Assembly (NCBI GenBank): GCA_021372535.1
Contig: JAJFUH010000050.1
Location: 20,395 to 84,394, forward strand
DNA length: 64,000 nucleotides
Reading direction: 5' to 3'
Source of the DNA: a bacterium
GTDB taxonomy: Bacteria; Latescibacterota; Latescibacteria; Latescibacterales; Latescibacteraceae
Position numbers and translations under genes: made by a program. The notes below the pieces were generated by a model that saw nothing but the letters and a program-made list of their open reading frames with translations, was not told where the DNA came from and did no database searches. Positions 44,074-52,810 of this stretch are shown here, piece after piece. Within the stretch, counting starts at the first letter, position 1; every line of letters starts with the position of its first letter.

Positions 44074-46137
44074 TTACCGTATATACGCCCCGAAAGGCAG
44101 GAGGTTCTGTATCGGCCATGTTTCCCGTTTTTCCTCGATGATCGTCGACCACCGGAGAACCGATTCGTTCCGGTCCTCAAGAAGTTTCACTCCGGGAAAA
44201 ACATCGGCTATGTACGATGCAAGAGTGTATGCGTCTCCGGGAGCGGTTATCCATATCCGGGCGCCGAGCTTCTCGCTGACAAACCGGGCGGTTATTTCCG
44301 CGTCTTCGATCATCTGGAGAAAATAGGGTCTGCCGGTGAGTAACGAGTTATAGATATAGTTGGCCAGAACGCCTGAAATAGGGCTGAAGTACTGCTCTGC
44401 GAAATCAATCTTTGCCAGCGAGGGATCATCGATCGAAAGAACCCGGTAAAGCATCGTGTTTTCTCCGAGCCCCCGAAAATCGAATGAAACGACCTGGTAT
44501 CCGGTATCGAGATACTTCATTACTGTCTGCCAGTCAGATTGCGTGACCTTTCCCCGCGATGTGAACCACAGGAGCACCCGGTCGCCTTTATCGTTCTGAC
44601 GGCGGATATGGAGGAGAGGTATTGTAAGCCGCCCGCTGTGATGGATAAGGTAATGGTCGATCACCACATCGTTCGTGGTTGTGCTTCCCGTTTTTTCCCA
44701 TGCGATCGTATCGAGGGGCAGCCTGCCGTCAGAACGGACCACCGGCCATGTCCGTATCCCGGGATAATAATCGCCGTAATAAACCGATTCGAGGCTGACC
44801 TTCGGAGACCCTTTACGCTCATGGTAATAGTCCCTGATGATGTCCATGAGGTTCTTGCCGTTCGTAAACTCGGTGAGAACCTGCCCGGAACGTGTACACC
44901 ACAGCTCCTGATCAGTGAGCACCCGTGTCGAATCGAGCCCCGCGTGCACCGGCATGGCGTTGAACGAATCTATGAAAGCAAACGCTTCGTTCTGATTGTG
45001 ATCGGAATACTCATGGCTGTGAAAACCTTCGGATATAGCAATTCGCTCCGGAATATCGAATATGTTGTAAAGTGCTGCGATCTCACGGTAGCTCTTGCGT
45101 GTTCCCTCGATGGGGAAGAAGTCCTCGATCGCCGCGCTCAGGAACAGTGGCCGCGGAAAGACAAGGAGCATGAGACCCGGATGATCGATGCCCGAGGAAA
45201 TCATTCGATACACATCCTGTTCAGGATCGCTGTCCGGGTCGACGAATATCCGGTTGTTCATTCTCATCGGCAGGGCAGTGATGTAACACGATGGAGCGAC
45301 TACTCCGATACGGGTTTCAAGCGCCCCGATGAAGGCGGTCTGGAATCCGCCGCCGCTGCTGCCGGTGAGCGATATCCGTGTGCTGTCAACATCCGGACGG
45401 GTATAGAGATAATCGAGGGCGCGGATGCCGTCCCAGACCTCCCACCGGGCAAGGTTCGCCCCTGCAAGATAGGCTGCATTGCCAAGCACCGCATGTTCGC
45501 CGCATACCCTGTTGTACCTGCTGTCGGCGCGTCCCTGATCGAAGAACTGACTGCGTTCGCCCTGTCCTATGGGGTCCCAGCAGAGGACGATATACCCTCT
45601 TTTTGCGAGACGGCCGCACAGTTTCTGGTATGCGGGATACGATTTCGCTGTCGGGGCATGGCCGCATGCGACAAGCACCGCCGGTCTCCGGACAGTCGGG
45701 CCGTCAGGCACATAGACAAGCGATGTGACATGAAAACCAGGCAGGCTTTCAAAAACCAGCTTTTCGATACGGTATCCGTCCATGTTCAACGTGCCGGTTA
45801 TATGGGGGTTCAACGGTGTTTTAGAATCGGGCAGGCCGCCGATTGCATCGAGAAGGTTCTCGCGGGTTTCGCGCTGAAACTGGAGTAAATCCGCTTCGGT
45901 ACGGATGGAGGCAAGCCGTGCTCTCCGCAGTTCATCACATTTCCATGCCGTGTCGACCTGATACCGGAGGTATGGTGTGATCCGTTTACCCTCGACCGGC
46001 GGCTTCGTGAAAACAGTCAATGCCTCCGGAGCGGGCTGAGCGGAAAGAATACTCGCACAAGACAGCACCGTAAAACAGAAAACCGGGACAATGATTTCCC
46101 GTAAATTATAAACGAGTAATCGGGATGTAATCGGCAT
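44074..46137 (-). CDS. Exported alpha/beta hydrolase (acetylxylan-esterase/prolyl-oligopeptidase-like), two hydrolase-like halves
   Basis: 687 residues. N-terminal signal to about SAQ at 34, with a possible lipobox at VLSC. First half (about 100-420): VLVACGHAPTAKS, WDPIGQGERSQF and the nucleophile elbow GSSGGG with Ser261, plus SEGFHSHEYS providing a candidate His; this is the Abhydrolase_7 acetyl-esterase pattern. The second half (about 520-687) has LLWFTSRG and VVSFDFRGLGE, the start of another hydrolase fold, but its elbow reads ITAPGDA without serine, so it looks degenerate. GGAG precedes the start. Likely removes acyl or methyl esters from polysaccharides. Confidence 0.8.
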   Translation of the reverse strand: MPITSRLLVYNLREIIVPVFCFTVLSCASILSAQPAPEALTVFTKPPVEGKRITPYLRYQVDTAWKCDELRRARLASIRTEADLLQFQRETRENLLDAIGGLPDSKTPLNPHITGTLNMDGYRIEKLVFESLPGFHVTSLVYVPDGPTVRRPAVLVACGHAPTAKSYPAYQKLCGRLAKRGYIVLCWDPIGQGERSQFFDQGRADSRYNRVCGEHAVLGNAAYLAGANLARWEVWDGIRALDYLYTRPDVDSTRISLTGSSGGGFQTAFIGALETRIGVVAPSCYITALPMRMNNRIFVDPDSDPEQDVYRMISSGIDHPGLMLLVFPRPLFLSAAIEDFFPIEGTRKSYREIAALYNIFDIPERIAISEGFHSHEYSDHNQNEAFAFIDSFNAMPVHAGLDSTRVLTDQELWCTRSGQVLTEFTNGKNLMDIIRDYYHERKGSPKVSLESVYYGDYYPGIRTWPVVRSDGRLPLDTIAWEKTGSTTTNDVVIDHYLIHHSGRLTIPLLHIRRQNDKGDRVLLWFTSRGKVTQSDWQTVMKYLDTGYQVVSFDFRGLGENTMLYRVLSIDDPSLAKIDFAEQYFSPISGVLANYIYNSLLTGRPYFLQMIEDAEITARFVSEKLGARIWITAPGDAYTLASYIADVFPGVKLLEDRNESVLRWSTIIEEKRETWPIQNLLPFGAYIR

Positions 46138-46444
46138 ATAATCTCCTCCATATTAGCTGAAAAAAGGGATTAAGCGATTTATCTTTTCCAAAAATCTGTC
46201 TGTGAACATACAAAAGTCCCCGGGAAAAAGAAAACAGTATTTGATAAACGTGCATTGGGGGAATTTTTCCGGTACTGTTTTGATAATCAGGATTTAAAAA
46301 GTTTTTTGGAGTGATTCTCATTGATGACAGGTTTTTTTCTTGTATCTTGTACGGAAAGTTGCCTAAATATGTACAGTACGGGATTGCCATGTAATTGAAA
46401 ATGTATCTCGATTAGTCAAACCTCAAAAATACAGGAATAAAACA
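46138..46444. other. Divergent intergenic region
   Basis: About 300 bases between the hydrolase and lpdA genes, which diverge; it must hold both promoters. No clear element was identified. Confidence 0.45.
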
Positions 46445-47839
46445 ATGAACGCTACTGCTGAATATGATGTCATTATTATCGGGTCGGGTCCCGGCGGATA
46501 TGTGGCGGGAATAAGGGCGGCACAGCTTGGACTGAGAGCCTGCGTTATCGAGAAGGATAAACCGGGCGGGATTTGCCTTAATGTCGGATGCATCCCCACG
46601 AAAAGTCTCATACATCAGGCCGGGATTTTTCTGTCCCGCTCGGAGCTGGAACGCATGGGGGTCGCCGTTGACACAGGGGGATTCGATTACCACAGGGTCT
46701 ATGAGAAATCCAGGAAAGCCGCGGATATGCTGTCGATGGGCGTTCAGTACCTCCTGAAGAAAAACAATGTGCCGCTCATTCATGCGGCTGCACGGATTGT
46801 TTCCCCTCGCGCGGTATCTCTCGATGACGGTTCCCGGATCGAGGGGAAAAATATCATTATCGCCACAGGTTCGCGTCCTCTGGAGATTCCGGGTTTTCCA
46901 TTCGATGAGGATCGTGTTCTCACTTCGACAGGGGCGCTTTTCCTGCAGGAGCTTCCCCGGAGGCTGATCATTCTAGGCGCCGGAGCTGTCGGCTGTGAAT
47001 TCGCCTATATCATGAATGCGTTCGGCGTCGAGGTCTGTCTTGTCGAAATGATGAACCACATACTTCCCCGTGAGGATGACGAAACCGTCGCCGTGCTCGA
47101 ACGATCCTTTCGCAGGAAAGGCATATCCGCTCTGACCGGAACCCGCGCACACTCCCTTGAAAAGTCGGGCGGAACGTTATCGGTATCGCTCGAGAACACG
47201 GAGGGAAACAAAAAAACCGTCGAGACGGACAAGGTTCTCGTGGTCGCTGGCAGAACTCCCAACACCGATGGTATCGGGCTTGAAGACATCGGAATCGATA
47301 CCGTGAAGGGATTCATACCTGTGGGGGATTATTACCTGACCGCCGCCGATGGTGTGTTTGCCATCGGCGATGTCGTGTCGACTCCGCTCCTCGCCCATGT
47401 CGCATCGAGGGAGGCCGAAATCACCGTGGAGTACATCGCGGGTCTTCATCCCGAGCCGGCACTCGATCCCCTTACGATTCCCTCGGCGGTCTACACCGAG
47501 CCCCAGATTGGCAGTTTCGGCATGACCGAATCCGATGCGCAGAGAAACGGTGTTGCTTTTCGGAAAGCCGTTTTCCCTTACAAGGGAAGCGGCAAAGCTG
47601 TGGCAATCGAGCGGACGGATGGTTTTGTAAAGGTGCTGTACAACCCGGAGACGAAGGATATTCTTGGCGCTCATATCGTGGGCCATAACGCTACGGAGCT
47701 TATCCACGAGCTCCTGCTTGCCAGAGCATCAGGGCTGAAATCGGGTGATATCACTTCGATGATTCATGCCCATCCGACACTTTCTGAAATGGTGCTCGAT
47801 GTCATGCGTGCTGTCGAGGGGCGTTCCATCAATGTCTGA
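46445..47839 (+). CDS. lpdA: Dihydrolipoyl dehydrogenase
   Basis: 464 residues, the standard length. FAD-binding GSGPGGYVAG at 13-22, redox-active pair Cys44/Cys49 in GGICLNVGCIPTK, NAD-binding GAGAVGCEFAY, the second FAD motif ADGVFAIGDV and the C-terminal active-site HAHPTLSE are all present. It reoxidises lipoyl groups of 2-oxo acid dehydrogenases or the glycine cleavage system. None of those partner genes lies nearby, so it stands alone here. Confidence 0.95.
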   Translation: MNATAEYDVIIIGSGPGGYVAGIRAAQLGLRACVIEKDKPGGICLNVGCIPTKSLIHQAGIFLSRSELERMGVAVDTGGFDYHRVYEKSRKAADMLSMGVQYLLKKNNVPLIHAAARIVSPRAVSLDDGSRIEGKNIIIATGSRPLEIPGFPFDEDRVLTSTGALFLQELPRRLIILGAGAVGCEFAYIMNAFGVEVCLVEMMNHILPREDDETVAVLERSFRRKGISALTGTRAHSLEKSGGTLSVSLENTEGNKKTVETDKVLVVAGRTPNTDGIGLEDIGIDTVKGFIPVGDYYLTAADGVFAIGDVVSTPLLAHVASREAEITVEYIAGLHPEPALDPLTIPSAVYTEPQIGSFGMTESDAQRNGVAFRKAVFPYKGSGKAVAIERTDGFVKVLYNPETKDILGAHIVGHNATELIHELLLARASGLKSGDITSMIHAHPTLSEMVLDVMRAVEGRSINV

Positions 47840-47944
47840 TAGATGAACAGCATGCTGTTCGTGATAGCCCGGATTTATCTGAAAATGCACCTATGGTTCC
47901 CGGTTCTGAAGCCCCGGTCTGGCGTCGGGAGTCTCTGGAACACC

Positions 47945-47975
47945 GTCATTCCCGAATCTTTAATCGGGAATCCAT
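47945..47975. repeat. Dispersed repeat family C, short copy
   Basis: ATTCCCGA and TCGGGAAT (47948-47955 and 47964-47971) flank an 8-base loop, followed by tccat. The same words occur in the longer copy at 52563-52684. Confidence 0.65.
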
Positions 47976-48016
47976 ATGCAGCCTGCATACATTTTTCATC
48001 CTTCGTTGTGACTATT

Positions 48017-48045
48017 TATAGTCATGAATGTTATTCATGACTATA
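48017..48045. repeat. Perfect 13-base stem-loop
   Basis: TATAGTCATGAAT (48017-48029) and its exact complement (48033-48045) around a 3-base loop. No T run follows, so termination is doubtful; about 180 bases after lpdA. Confidence 0.65.
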
Positions 48046-48104
48046 GGCAGCCTCTAAAAATATACGCAGGATGAAACTATTCCGGTACTATTGTGTGTAT
48101 TGTG

Positions 48105-48236
48105 GTGCTCCTGATCCCCCTGTCCTTCGGACATCCCACTTATTAAGGGGGAACGGTACTGATTGCGCCTCAATGGTTTATACCCCCTTCGATAAGGGGG
48201 TCGCCGACAAAGTCGGCGGGGGGATTTACCGGAAAA
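48105..48236. repeat. Composite hairpin element (cccccttcgataaggggg type)
   Basis: Two adjacent perfect hairpins: CCCCCTT/AAGGGGG at 48183-48200 and GCCGAC/GTCGGC at 48203-48217. The element starts with an imperfect copy of the first word (gatccccctgtccttcgg, then ttattaaggggga). It resembles small MITE-like repeats common in environmental genomes. Confidence 0.65.
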
Positions 48237-48306
48237 TCTTATACGTACACTGCCGTTCCGGGAAAACAGGCATCATTTTTTATATTTTTAGAGATACCCT
48301 ATATTT

Positions 48307-48452
48307 AACCACGAAGACACGAAGATACAAATAAATATATAACATATTATTTATACTGTCATTAACAATTATTAAACGTTAACATCTAAAAGATATAGAT
48401 AAAAAATAAAAATCCAAGAAAATCCGTCCGATCCGCGAAAATCCGCGCTCTG
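48307..48452. repeat. Two short interspersed repeat words
   Basis: 48307-48328 has aaccacgaagacacgaag and 48419-48452 the reverse complement of the gcggattttcgcgga word, both with relatives elsewhere in the window. Confidence 0.55.
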
Positions 48453-48485
48453 TTAGATTTTGTGCATAGATCGGGATAGATACAT

Positions 48486-49625
48486 TTACAAAATTCTTCT
48501 GGCGAGAGGTAGTTTCCTGATGCCGGTGGCAAGCAGGAAACACAATGACAGTGCTATCGGCGCAACCACGACAAATTTAAGGAGCGGATACAGAGTGATG
48601 TTTTTGAGTGCCAGACAAAGAAAAATCAGCACCGGCGCATGAAAGATATACACAGTGTATACACTTGCGGACAGTGCTTTTGCGAGCGGTCCCTGCATAT
48701 TGCATCTTTTCCGGAACAGGAAGGAAAGACCGGTCACCATTCCCACACATACAAACTGCTCCCACACCGCATAAGAAAAAGACTGCCAGGTCAGACCGCC
48801 TATAAAAGACTGAATACCTCCCAGCACGCCACCGACATATATAAGACCGGGGAACAGCCCCAGGAGAATCGCCGTAACGATCAACCACAACCTGCCCTGT
48901 TTATCCGTCAGCCGCTCGAACCAGTTACCTCGATACGCAACGATTCCGATAATAAAGAAGCTGATGTACTGTGTAAAATGGGGGAACTGAAGATTGAGCA
49001 GTTTGTTTGTCCAGCCGACAGGGAGCCATATGCGGACGATAAACGAGATGATTCCTATGGTCAGCGCAAAGACAGCCATCGCCATATTTCCCGGCACATC
49101 GGTATTTTTACGCGGCTGGGAGGCGGGGGATTTCGTCACCAGCCGCCACAGACCATAGAGTACGGCAAAGATCAACAGAGTTTCCACGAACCACAGAGGT
49201 CCCACACCAAGTGATCGGGCGTTTCTGACATAATCGCCGATAAATTTCAGGAAAGGGCGGCCTTTTCCCCATAGGGTGTAAATGAGAACGGGTTCTATCA
49301 CAATGATTTGAAATAAGAGGGGGATTCCCAGCCGCAAGAACCGTCCCCTGAGAAACGATCCGGCGCCTTTACGGTCATACGATGCGGGAGTAAAATAAGC
49401 GGAAATCATGAAAAAGAAACCCAGGGCAAATGCCTGTACCGTTGCATTATATAATATGTACACGAGCCTTGACAGGGTGTCCGTATCGTCGAACCTGACC
49501 TCATTATAGTACCAGCCGCCGGGTGCGCCATAGGTTATTGCAAGATGCAGAAGAACGATGAGTGAAATAAGCAGAATCCGTATGTTATCGATGTACGCCA
49601 AGTGAGGTTTAGTGTCTGCTGTCAT
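48486..49625 (-). CDS. Membrane acyltransferase, family 3 (OafA/YrhL-like)
   Basis: 379 residues with about ten hydrophobic helices. The N-terminal YIDNIRILLISLIVLLHLAI includes the active-site His of acyltransferase family 3, and the layout matches the family that acylates sugars of surface polysaccharides or lipids. ATG at 49625 follows GGAG by five bases; a TTG 42 bases upstream has no support. Monocistronic. Confidence 0.85.
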   Translation of the reverse strand: MTADTKPHLAYIDNIRILLISLIVLLHLAITYGAPGGWYYNEVRFDDTDTLSRLVYILYNATVQAFALGFFFMISAYFTPASYDRKGAGSFLRGRFLRLGIPLLFQIIVIEPVLIYTLWGKGRPFLKFIGDYVRNARSLGVGPLWFVETLLIFAVLYGLWRLVTKSPASQPRKNTDVPGNMAMAVFALTIGIISFIVRIWLPVGWTNKLLNLQFPHFTQYISFFIIGIVAYRGNWFERLTDKQGRLWLIVTAILLGLFPGLIYVGGVLGGIQSFIGGLTWQSFSYAVWEQFVCVGMVTGLSFLFRKRCNMQGPLAKALSASVYTVYIFHAPVLIFLCLALKNITLYPLLKFVVVAPIALSLCFLLATGIRKLPLARRIL

Positions 49626-50200
49626 AAATACTCCGTTTTGGGGGTTGTTTTTTTTATTCTCTTTCAACTTTATGTCATATGAGACGGATTCTCAACCTGA
49701 ATAATTCCCGAAAAGTGAACATTTATTTTAAAAAATGAACGATGTACGGGCAATAAAAAACCATATTCATGATATGAATGCGTAAAATAGTATTTTTTCG
49801 TGATCTGATTTTCGACAGCTTGTATCCATCCATTTTCTGATTTGTATTAATCGATTGTAATATAATCAGTTCGTCATGGAATCATCCTTCCTGTTCCATT
49901 TCCTGCCTTCTATTGCAGTTGCTGCCATAATAATGGTACGCAGCATCTTTCTTTTTATTCAAATACAATCATGTAAATCATGTCAAATATAGTTTTTTCT
50001 TTACATGACATGATTAAAGGGTATGACAGCACTCCTGACCCATTTTCTGCCTTTATTATCAGCTATAATAACCGCATCTGCTTTTTCCCCAACTAAATAC
50101 AATCATATTAATCATGTCATAATATGTTTTCTCTGTAACCTTTTCGGAATGATTCTGTTGTCATAAGTGAAAGTGGATAAAAGAGCAGAAGGAGGAAATC
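49626..50200. other. Intergenic region with a degenerate tandem duplication
   Basis: About 575 bases upstream of the small membrane-protein gene. It contains two diverged copies of a unit of about 125-140 bases (49880-50019 and 50025-50150) and no open frame with coding signs. Confidence 0.6.
49880..50150. repeat. Imperfect tandem duplication upstream of the small ORF
   Basis: Unit 1 (about 49880-50019) and unit 2 (about 50025-50150) share, in order, cattttctgcctt or tttcctgcctt, ataataa, gcatct, ttttt, aaatacaatcat, aatcatgtca and atatgtttt-like words. Unit 1 also has CATGTAAA with its complement TTTACATG 25 bases further on. Sites repeated this way upstream of a gene can be regulator-binding sites. 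Confidence 0.6.
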
Positions 50201-50305
50201 ATGAAATTGAAAGCATTGATAATCGCCGCGGGAATAGTCTGGATTAGTTTGATATACCTGATGGTTATCACCTCGGCCGGAAACCTGCTCGCCACAATAG
50301 CCTGA
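50201..50305 (+). CDS. 34-residue single-span membrane protein (small ORF)
   Basis: Reads MKLKALIIAAGIVW, continues as one hydrophobic helix with a central Tyr, and ends GNLLATIA before TGA. The ribosome site AGAAGGAGGAAATC is one of the strongest in the window, with ideal spacing, and an intrinsic terminator starts ten bases after the stop. A basic start, one helix and a short outer tail fit an inner-membrane small protein that modulates a larger complex. No family is recognised. Confidence 0.68.
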   Translation: MKLKALIIAAGIVWISLIYLMVITSAGNLLATIA

Positions 50306-50314
50306 AACGCCTGT

Positions 50315-50351
50315 CATCCGGTGAAAAACCCCCCCATCGGGTGTCTTTTTT
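50315..50351 (+). terminator. Intrinsic terminator after the 34-residue ORF
   Basis: CATCCGGTG (50315-50323) pairs with CATCGGGTG (50335-50343, two G-U pairs) around an A/C-rich loop, followed by TCTTTTTT. Separates the small gene from the GntR operon. Confidence 0.82.
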
Positions 50352-50451
50352 GTTCTCTCCGACATGAAAAATCCGCATTTTCTCCTCAGAATGTTTTGTA
50401 TTGAATGACCCTTCCGAAGTCGAATATTTTTATAACCAGATAAAAAAATGC

Positions 50452-50479
50452 TTGACAATGTGGTAATACTGTATATATT
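50452..50479 (+). promoter_or_regulatory. Sigma-70-type promoter of the GntR-ABC operon
   Basis: TTGACA at 50452-50457 and TATATT at 50474-50479, spacer 16 bases. About 90 bases before the GntR start codon, and the only strong promoter pattern between the terminator at 50315 and that gene. Confidence 0.72.
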
Positions 50480-50493
50480 GAGTAAGCACAGTA
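50467..50493. promoter_or_regulatory. Putative GntR operator overlapping the -10 region
   Basis: TACTGT (50467-50472) and ACAGTA (50488-50493) form an inverted repeat spanning the -10 box. YtrA-type GntR regulators usually repress their own operon from such a site, so this is the likely autoregulatory operator. Confidence 0.55.
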
Positions 50494-50569
50494 AATACAA
50501 ACCGTCGAAGTCAACATTGTTCAAGATGATGAAAACACGGTAACGGCTCAATCATAGAGAGAGGTGCTT

Positions 50570-50977
50570 ATGTTACTCAATTTAACCGATCTGTCTTCTG
50601 AACCTCTTCAGCAGCAGATTATAAGGCAGATCAGAGCGAAAATCCTTATCGGCGAGTTGCCTGCCGGAGCCGACCTGCCCTCGATACGGGCGTTTGCGCG
50701 GGAACATCATATCAGTGTGATCACCGTGCAGCGCGCTTATGAAGAGCTCGTCCGTCAGGAGCTCATTCATTCACGGCGAGGTAAGGGTTTCTTTGTTTCC
50801 GATCTCGGAAAAAACAGGAAAAAGGAAATGGCGTTGCAGCGAATCCATGAAAATCTTGAACCGCTTATTATCGAAGCGCTGGCGGACGGACTTACATATA
50901 AGGAATTGACCGGAATTGTTGATTGGATATTACAAAAAAATACATCGGCCATGAAGGGAGTTGATAGCGATGAATAA
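50570..50977 (+). CDS. GntR-family regulator, YtrA subfamily
   Basis: 135 residues: an N-terminal winged helix (about 1-75; PLQQQIIRQIRAKIL, LPSIRAFAREHHIS, VQRAYEELVRQELIHSRRGKGFFV) and only a short helical tail for dimerisation, as in YtrA. Such regulators control the ABC transporter encoded with them. ATG at 50570 behind GAGAGAGG; a GTG six bases upstream is in frame. The end overlaps the ABC ATPase gene by eight bases. Confidence 0.92.
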   Translation: MLLNLTDLSSEPLQQQIIRQIRAKILIGELPAGADLPSIRAFAREHHISVITVQRAYEELVRQELIHSRRGKGFFVSDLGKNRKKEMALQRIHENLEPLIIEALADGLTYKELTGIVDWILQKNTSAMKGVDSDE

Positions 50978-51857
50978 AGCCTTTCAGTGTATCGATACCA
51001 TCAAGAAATATCCCGGATTTCAGCTCGGGCCGCTCAATCTCGAGCTTGAGCCCGGCATGGTTCTCGGATTTATCGGTCCGAACGGCTCGGGTAAATCGAC
51101 AACACTCCACTGTCTTGTCGGTCTGGTGAAGACGGATGGCGGGCGCATCGAAATCTTCGGACGTCCCAATGATCCCCGGAAACCGGACTGGAAATACGAT
51201 ATCGGGTATGTCGGTGATGAGCACGTATTTTATGAGAAGTGGTCGGGGGAGAAGAACCTGAAGTTTATTGCACAGTTTTATCCTGACTGGTCGGACGAGG
51301 TTGCGGCGAATCTGGCGCGGCGGTTCGATATACCGCTCAACAAACCGGCGAAAGAGCTCTCGCGCGGCAACCGCGTCAAGCTGTCCCTGATTGCCGCTCT
51401 TGCCCACTCACCGAAGCTCCTGCTTTTCGACGAGCCGACTTCCGGTCTCGATCCTGTAGTGAGAAGCGAAGTGCTCGATGTGCTGTTTGAGATGATGGAA
51501 ACCGGCGAACGCGCCATTTTCTACTCCACGCACATTCTCTCGGATATAAGCAGGCTTGCGGACGAGCTTGCATTCGTCATAAACGGCAGGGTTGTTCTGA
51601 GAACCGCCAAGGATGACCTTACCGACCGGTGGCGCTCCATATCGTTCAGGCTTGCGGAGGAGCATGTCCGGTTCGATGCGACAGTGAGCATTCATAAGTC
51701 CGGCAGCGATCACCATGTGGTCAGCTATGACAGCGAAGCCACACTTAGTCAGCTCAGGGCTCTCGGCGCGCAGAATATCATGGAAAATCGCATGAGCATC
51801 GATGAAATTGCCGTTCAGATTCTTAAGGAGGAGAAAAACCATGATTCGGATTCTTAA
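50970..51857 (+). CDS. ABC transporter ATP-binding protein, YtrB-like
   Basis: 295 residues. Walker A GPNGSGKST, signature LSRGNRVK (Arg-Gly-Asn in place of Gly-Gly-Gln), Walker B LLLFDEPTSGLDP and the switch YSTHILSD are all present. The C-terminal about 80 residues are a family-specific tail. With the permease downstream it forms an exporter of the type linked to cell-envelope antibiotics and stress. ATG follows GGGAG; the start lies inside the regulator's last codons. Confidence 0.93.
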   Translation: MNKAFQCIDTIKKYPGFQLGPLNLELEPGMVLGFIGPNGSGKSTTLHCLVGLVKTDGGRIEIFGRPNDPRKPDWKYDIGYVGDEHVFYEKWSGEKNLKFIAQFYPDWSDEVAANLARRFDIPLNKPAKELSRGNRVKLSLIAALAHSPKLLLFDEPTSGLDPVVRSEVLDVLFEMMETGERAIFYSTHILSDISRLADELAFVINGRVVLRTAKDDLTDRWRSISFRLAEEHVRFDATVSIHKSGSDHHVVSYDSEATLSQLRALGAQNIMENRMSIDEIAVQILKEEKNHDSDS

Positions 51858-52539
51858 AGGTGAGCTCAAATATCATTATAAATTTGTACTTATATTTACC
51901 ATTATAATGAATATCTGGCTTGTTATCGCATTTTTTAAAAGTGGAGGGGACAGCGATCCTCTGAAGGATGTTGTCGGTGTTATGACACTGGCTGAGGTCG
52001 TGTTGGCCCTGTGCGCCATATCGCTGTTTGTCGACCGATTCAGAACAGGACGGGACCGTCTGCTTGTCCTGCTGCCCGTTTCTGTGCGGGATGTCGGCAT
52101 CGCACGGTTCATGATCGTTCCGGTTTTCTGGATCATGATTGCAGCGCTGTACTGCCTGACACTCATGACAGTCATGCATATAACCTCACTGAGCTCGATA
52201 TTCCTGACGTTCATGGTCATGAGCGGAGTCGTTCTTTTCTTCTATTCTCTCTATCTCATAAGCTATGACCTGTGCGCTGTACTGGTGAGGAAATACAGGG
52301 TATTCGGCATATATAACGATCAGATTCCCGGTGTTCTCCTGGGAATTTTTAACGCTGTTCTTCTGGTATATTTTGTGGTATTTTCGGTGCCTTATTTCGG
52401 TTTAAATTCACCGCACAGGGATTACCTGGTCAGGGCGCTGTTCACGTACACCGGGGCATCAATCTTTGTGCTGGTGGGAATCTGTCTGTCAATTATGAGC
52501 ATTGTCCTCTTCGAAAAGCGGAGGACATACCGGGAGTAG
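51841..52539 (+). CDS. ABC transporter permease
   Basis: 232 residues with six hydrophobic helices, basic N-terminus (MIRILKGELKYHYK) and basic C-terminal tail (FEKRRTYRE). It is the membrane partner of the ATPase encoded just upstream; the genes overlap by 17 bases and AGGAGGA within the ATPase end serves as ribosome site. No similarity to a named substrate group could be recognised. Confidence 0.85.
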   Translation: MIRILKGELKYHYKFVLIFTIIMNIWLVIAFFKSGGDSDPLKDVVGVMTLAEVVLALCAISLFVDRFRTGRDRLLVLLPVSVRDVGIARFMIVPVFWIMIAALYCLTLMTVMHITSLSSIFLTFMVMSGVVLFFYSLYLISYDLCAVLVRKYRVFGIYNDQIPGVLLGIFNAVLLVYFVVFSVPYFGLNSPHRDYLVRALFTYTGASIFVLVGICLSIMSIVLFEKRRTYRE

Positions 52540-52562
52540 AGGAAAAACACGTTACGATAGAG

Positions 52563-52684
52563 TGTCATTCCCGTGAAAGACGTCACCCTCGAATCGTTAA
52601 TCGGGACGGGAATCCATCATCTCATGCTATGACAGAGCGATGTTAATACTGGATTCCCAATTCACTTCGTTCTTGGGAATGACA
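52563..52684. repeat. Dispersed repeat family C, long copy
   Basis: Starts gtcattcccgtgaaag and contains gaatcgttaatcgggacggg followed by aatccatcatctca, and ends ggattcccaattcacttcg and ttgggaatgaca. The first and last words are inverted copies of each other, so the element is a long imperfect palindrome. Relative of 47945-47975. Confidence 0.65.
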
Positions 52685-52810
52685 ACCCTCGCACAATATA
52701 TTAGCGATTATGAGTTGATTGAATGACCAAAAAATTATTTGAAATCATCATATTTTTTCACATTATTGAAAAACTATCCATAAACTTATAGCACATCCGG
52801 GGAGTCGGGA

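Larger units (their letters stand above)
47840..48485. other. Repeat-rich intergenic region
   Basis: About 650 bases without a credible gene. It holds a family-C hairpin (47945-47975), a perfect stem-loop (48017-48045), a double-hairpin element (48105-48236) and two short interspersed words (48307-48328, 48419-48452). It looks like a landing zone of small dispersed elements between two convergent genes. Confidence 0.65.

Noticed and set aside
44539-45888. A 449-codon open frame on the plus strand within the hydrolase gene
   Set aside because: Antisense shadow; no start signal and no family motifs.
49880-50150. Repeats as a CRISPR array
   Set aside because: Only two diverged units of over 100 bases, no short regular repeats with unique spacers.
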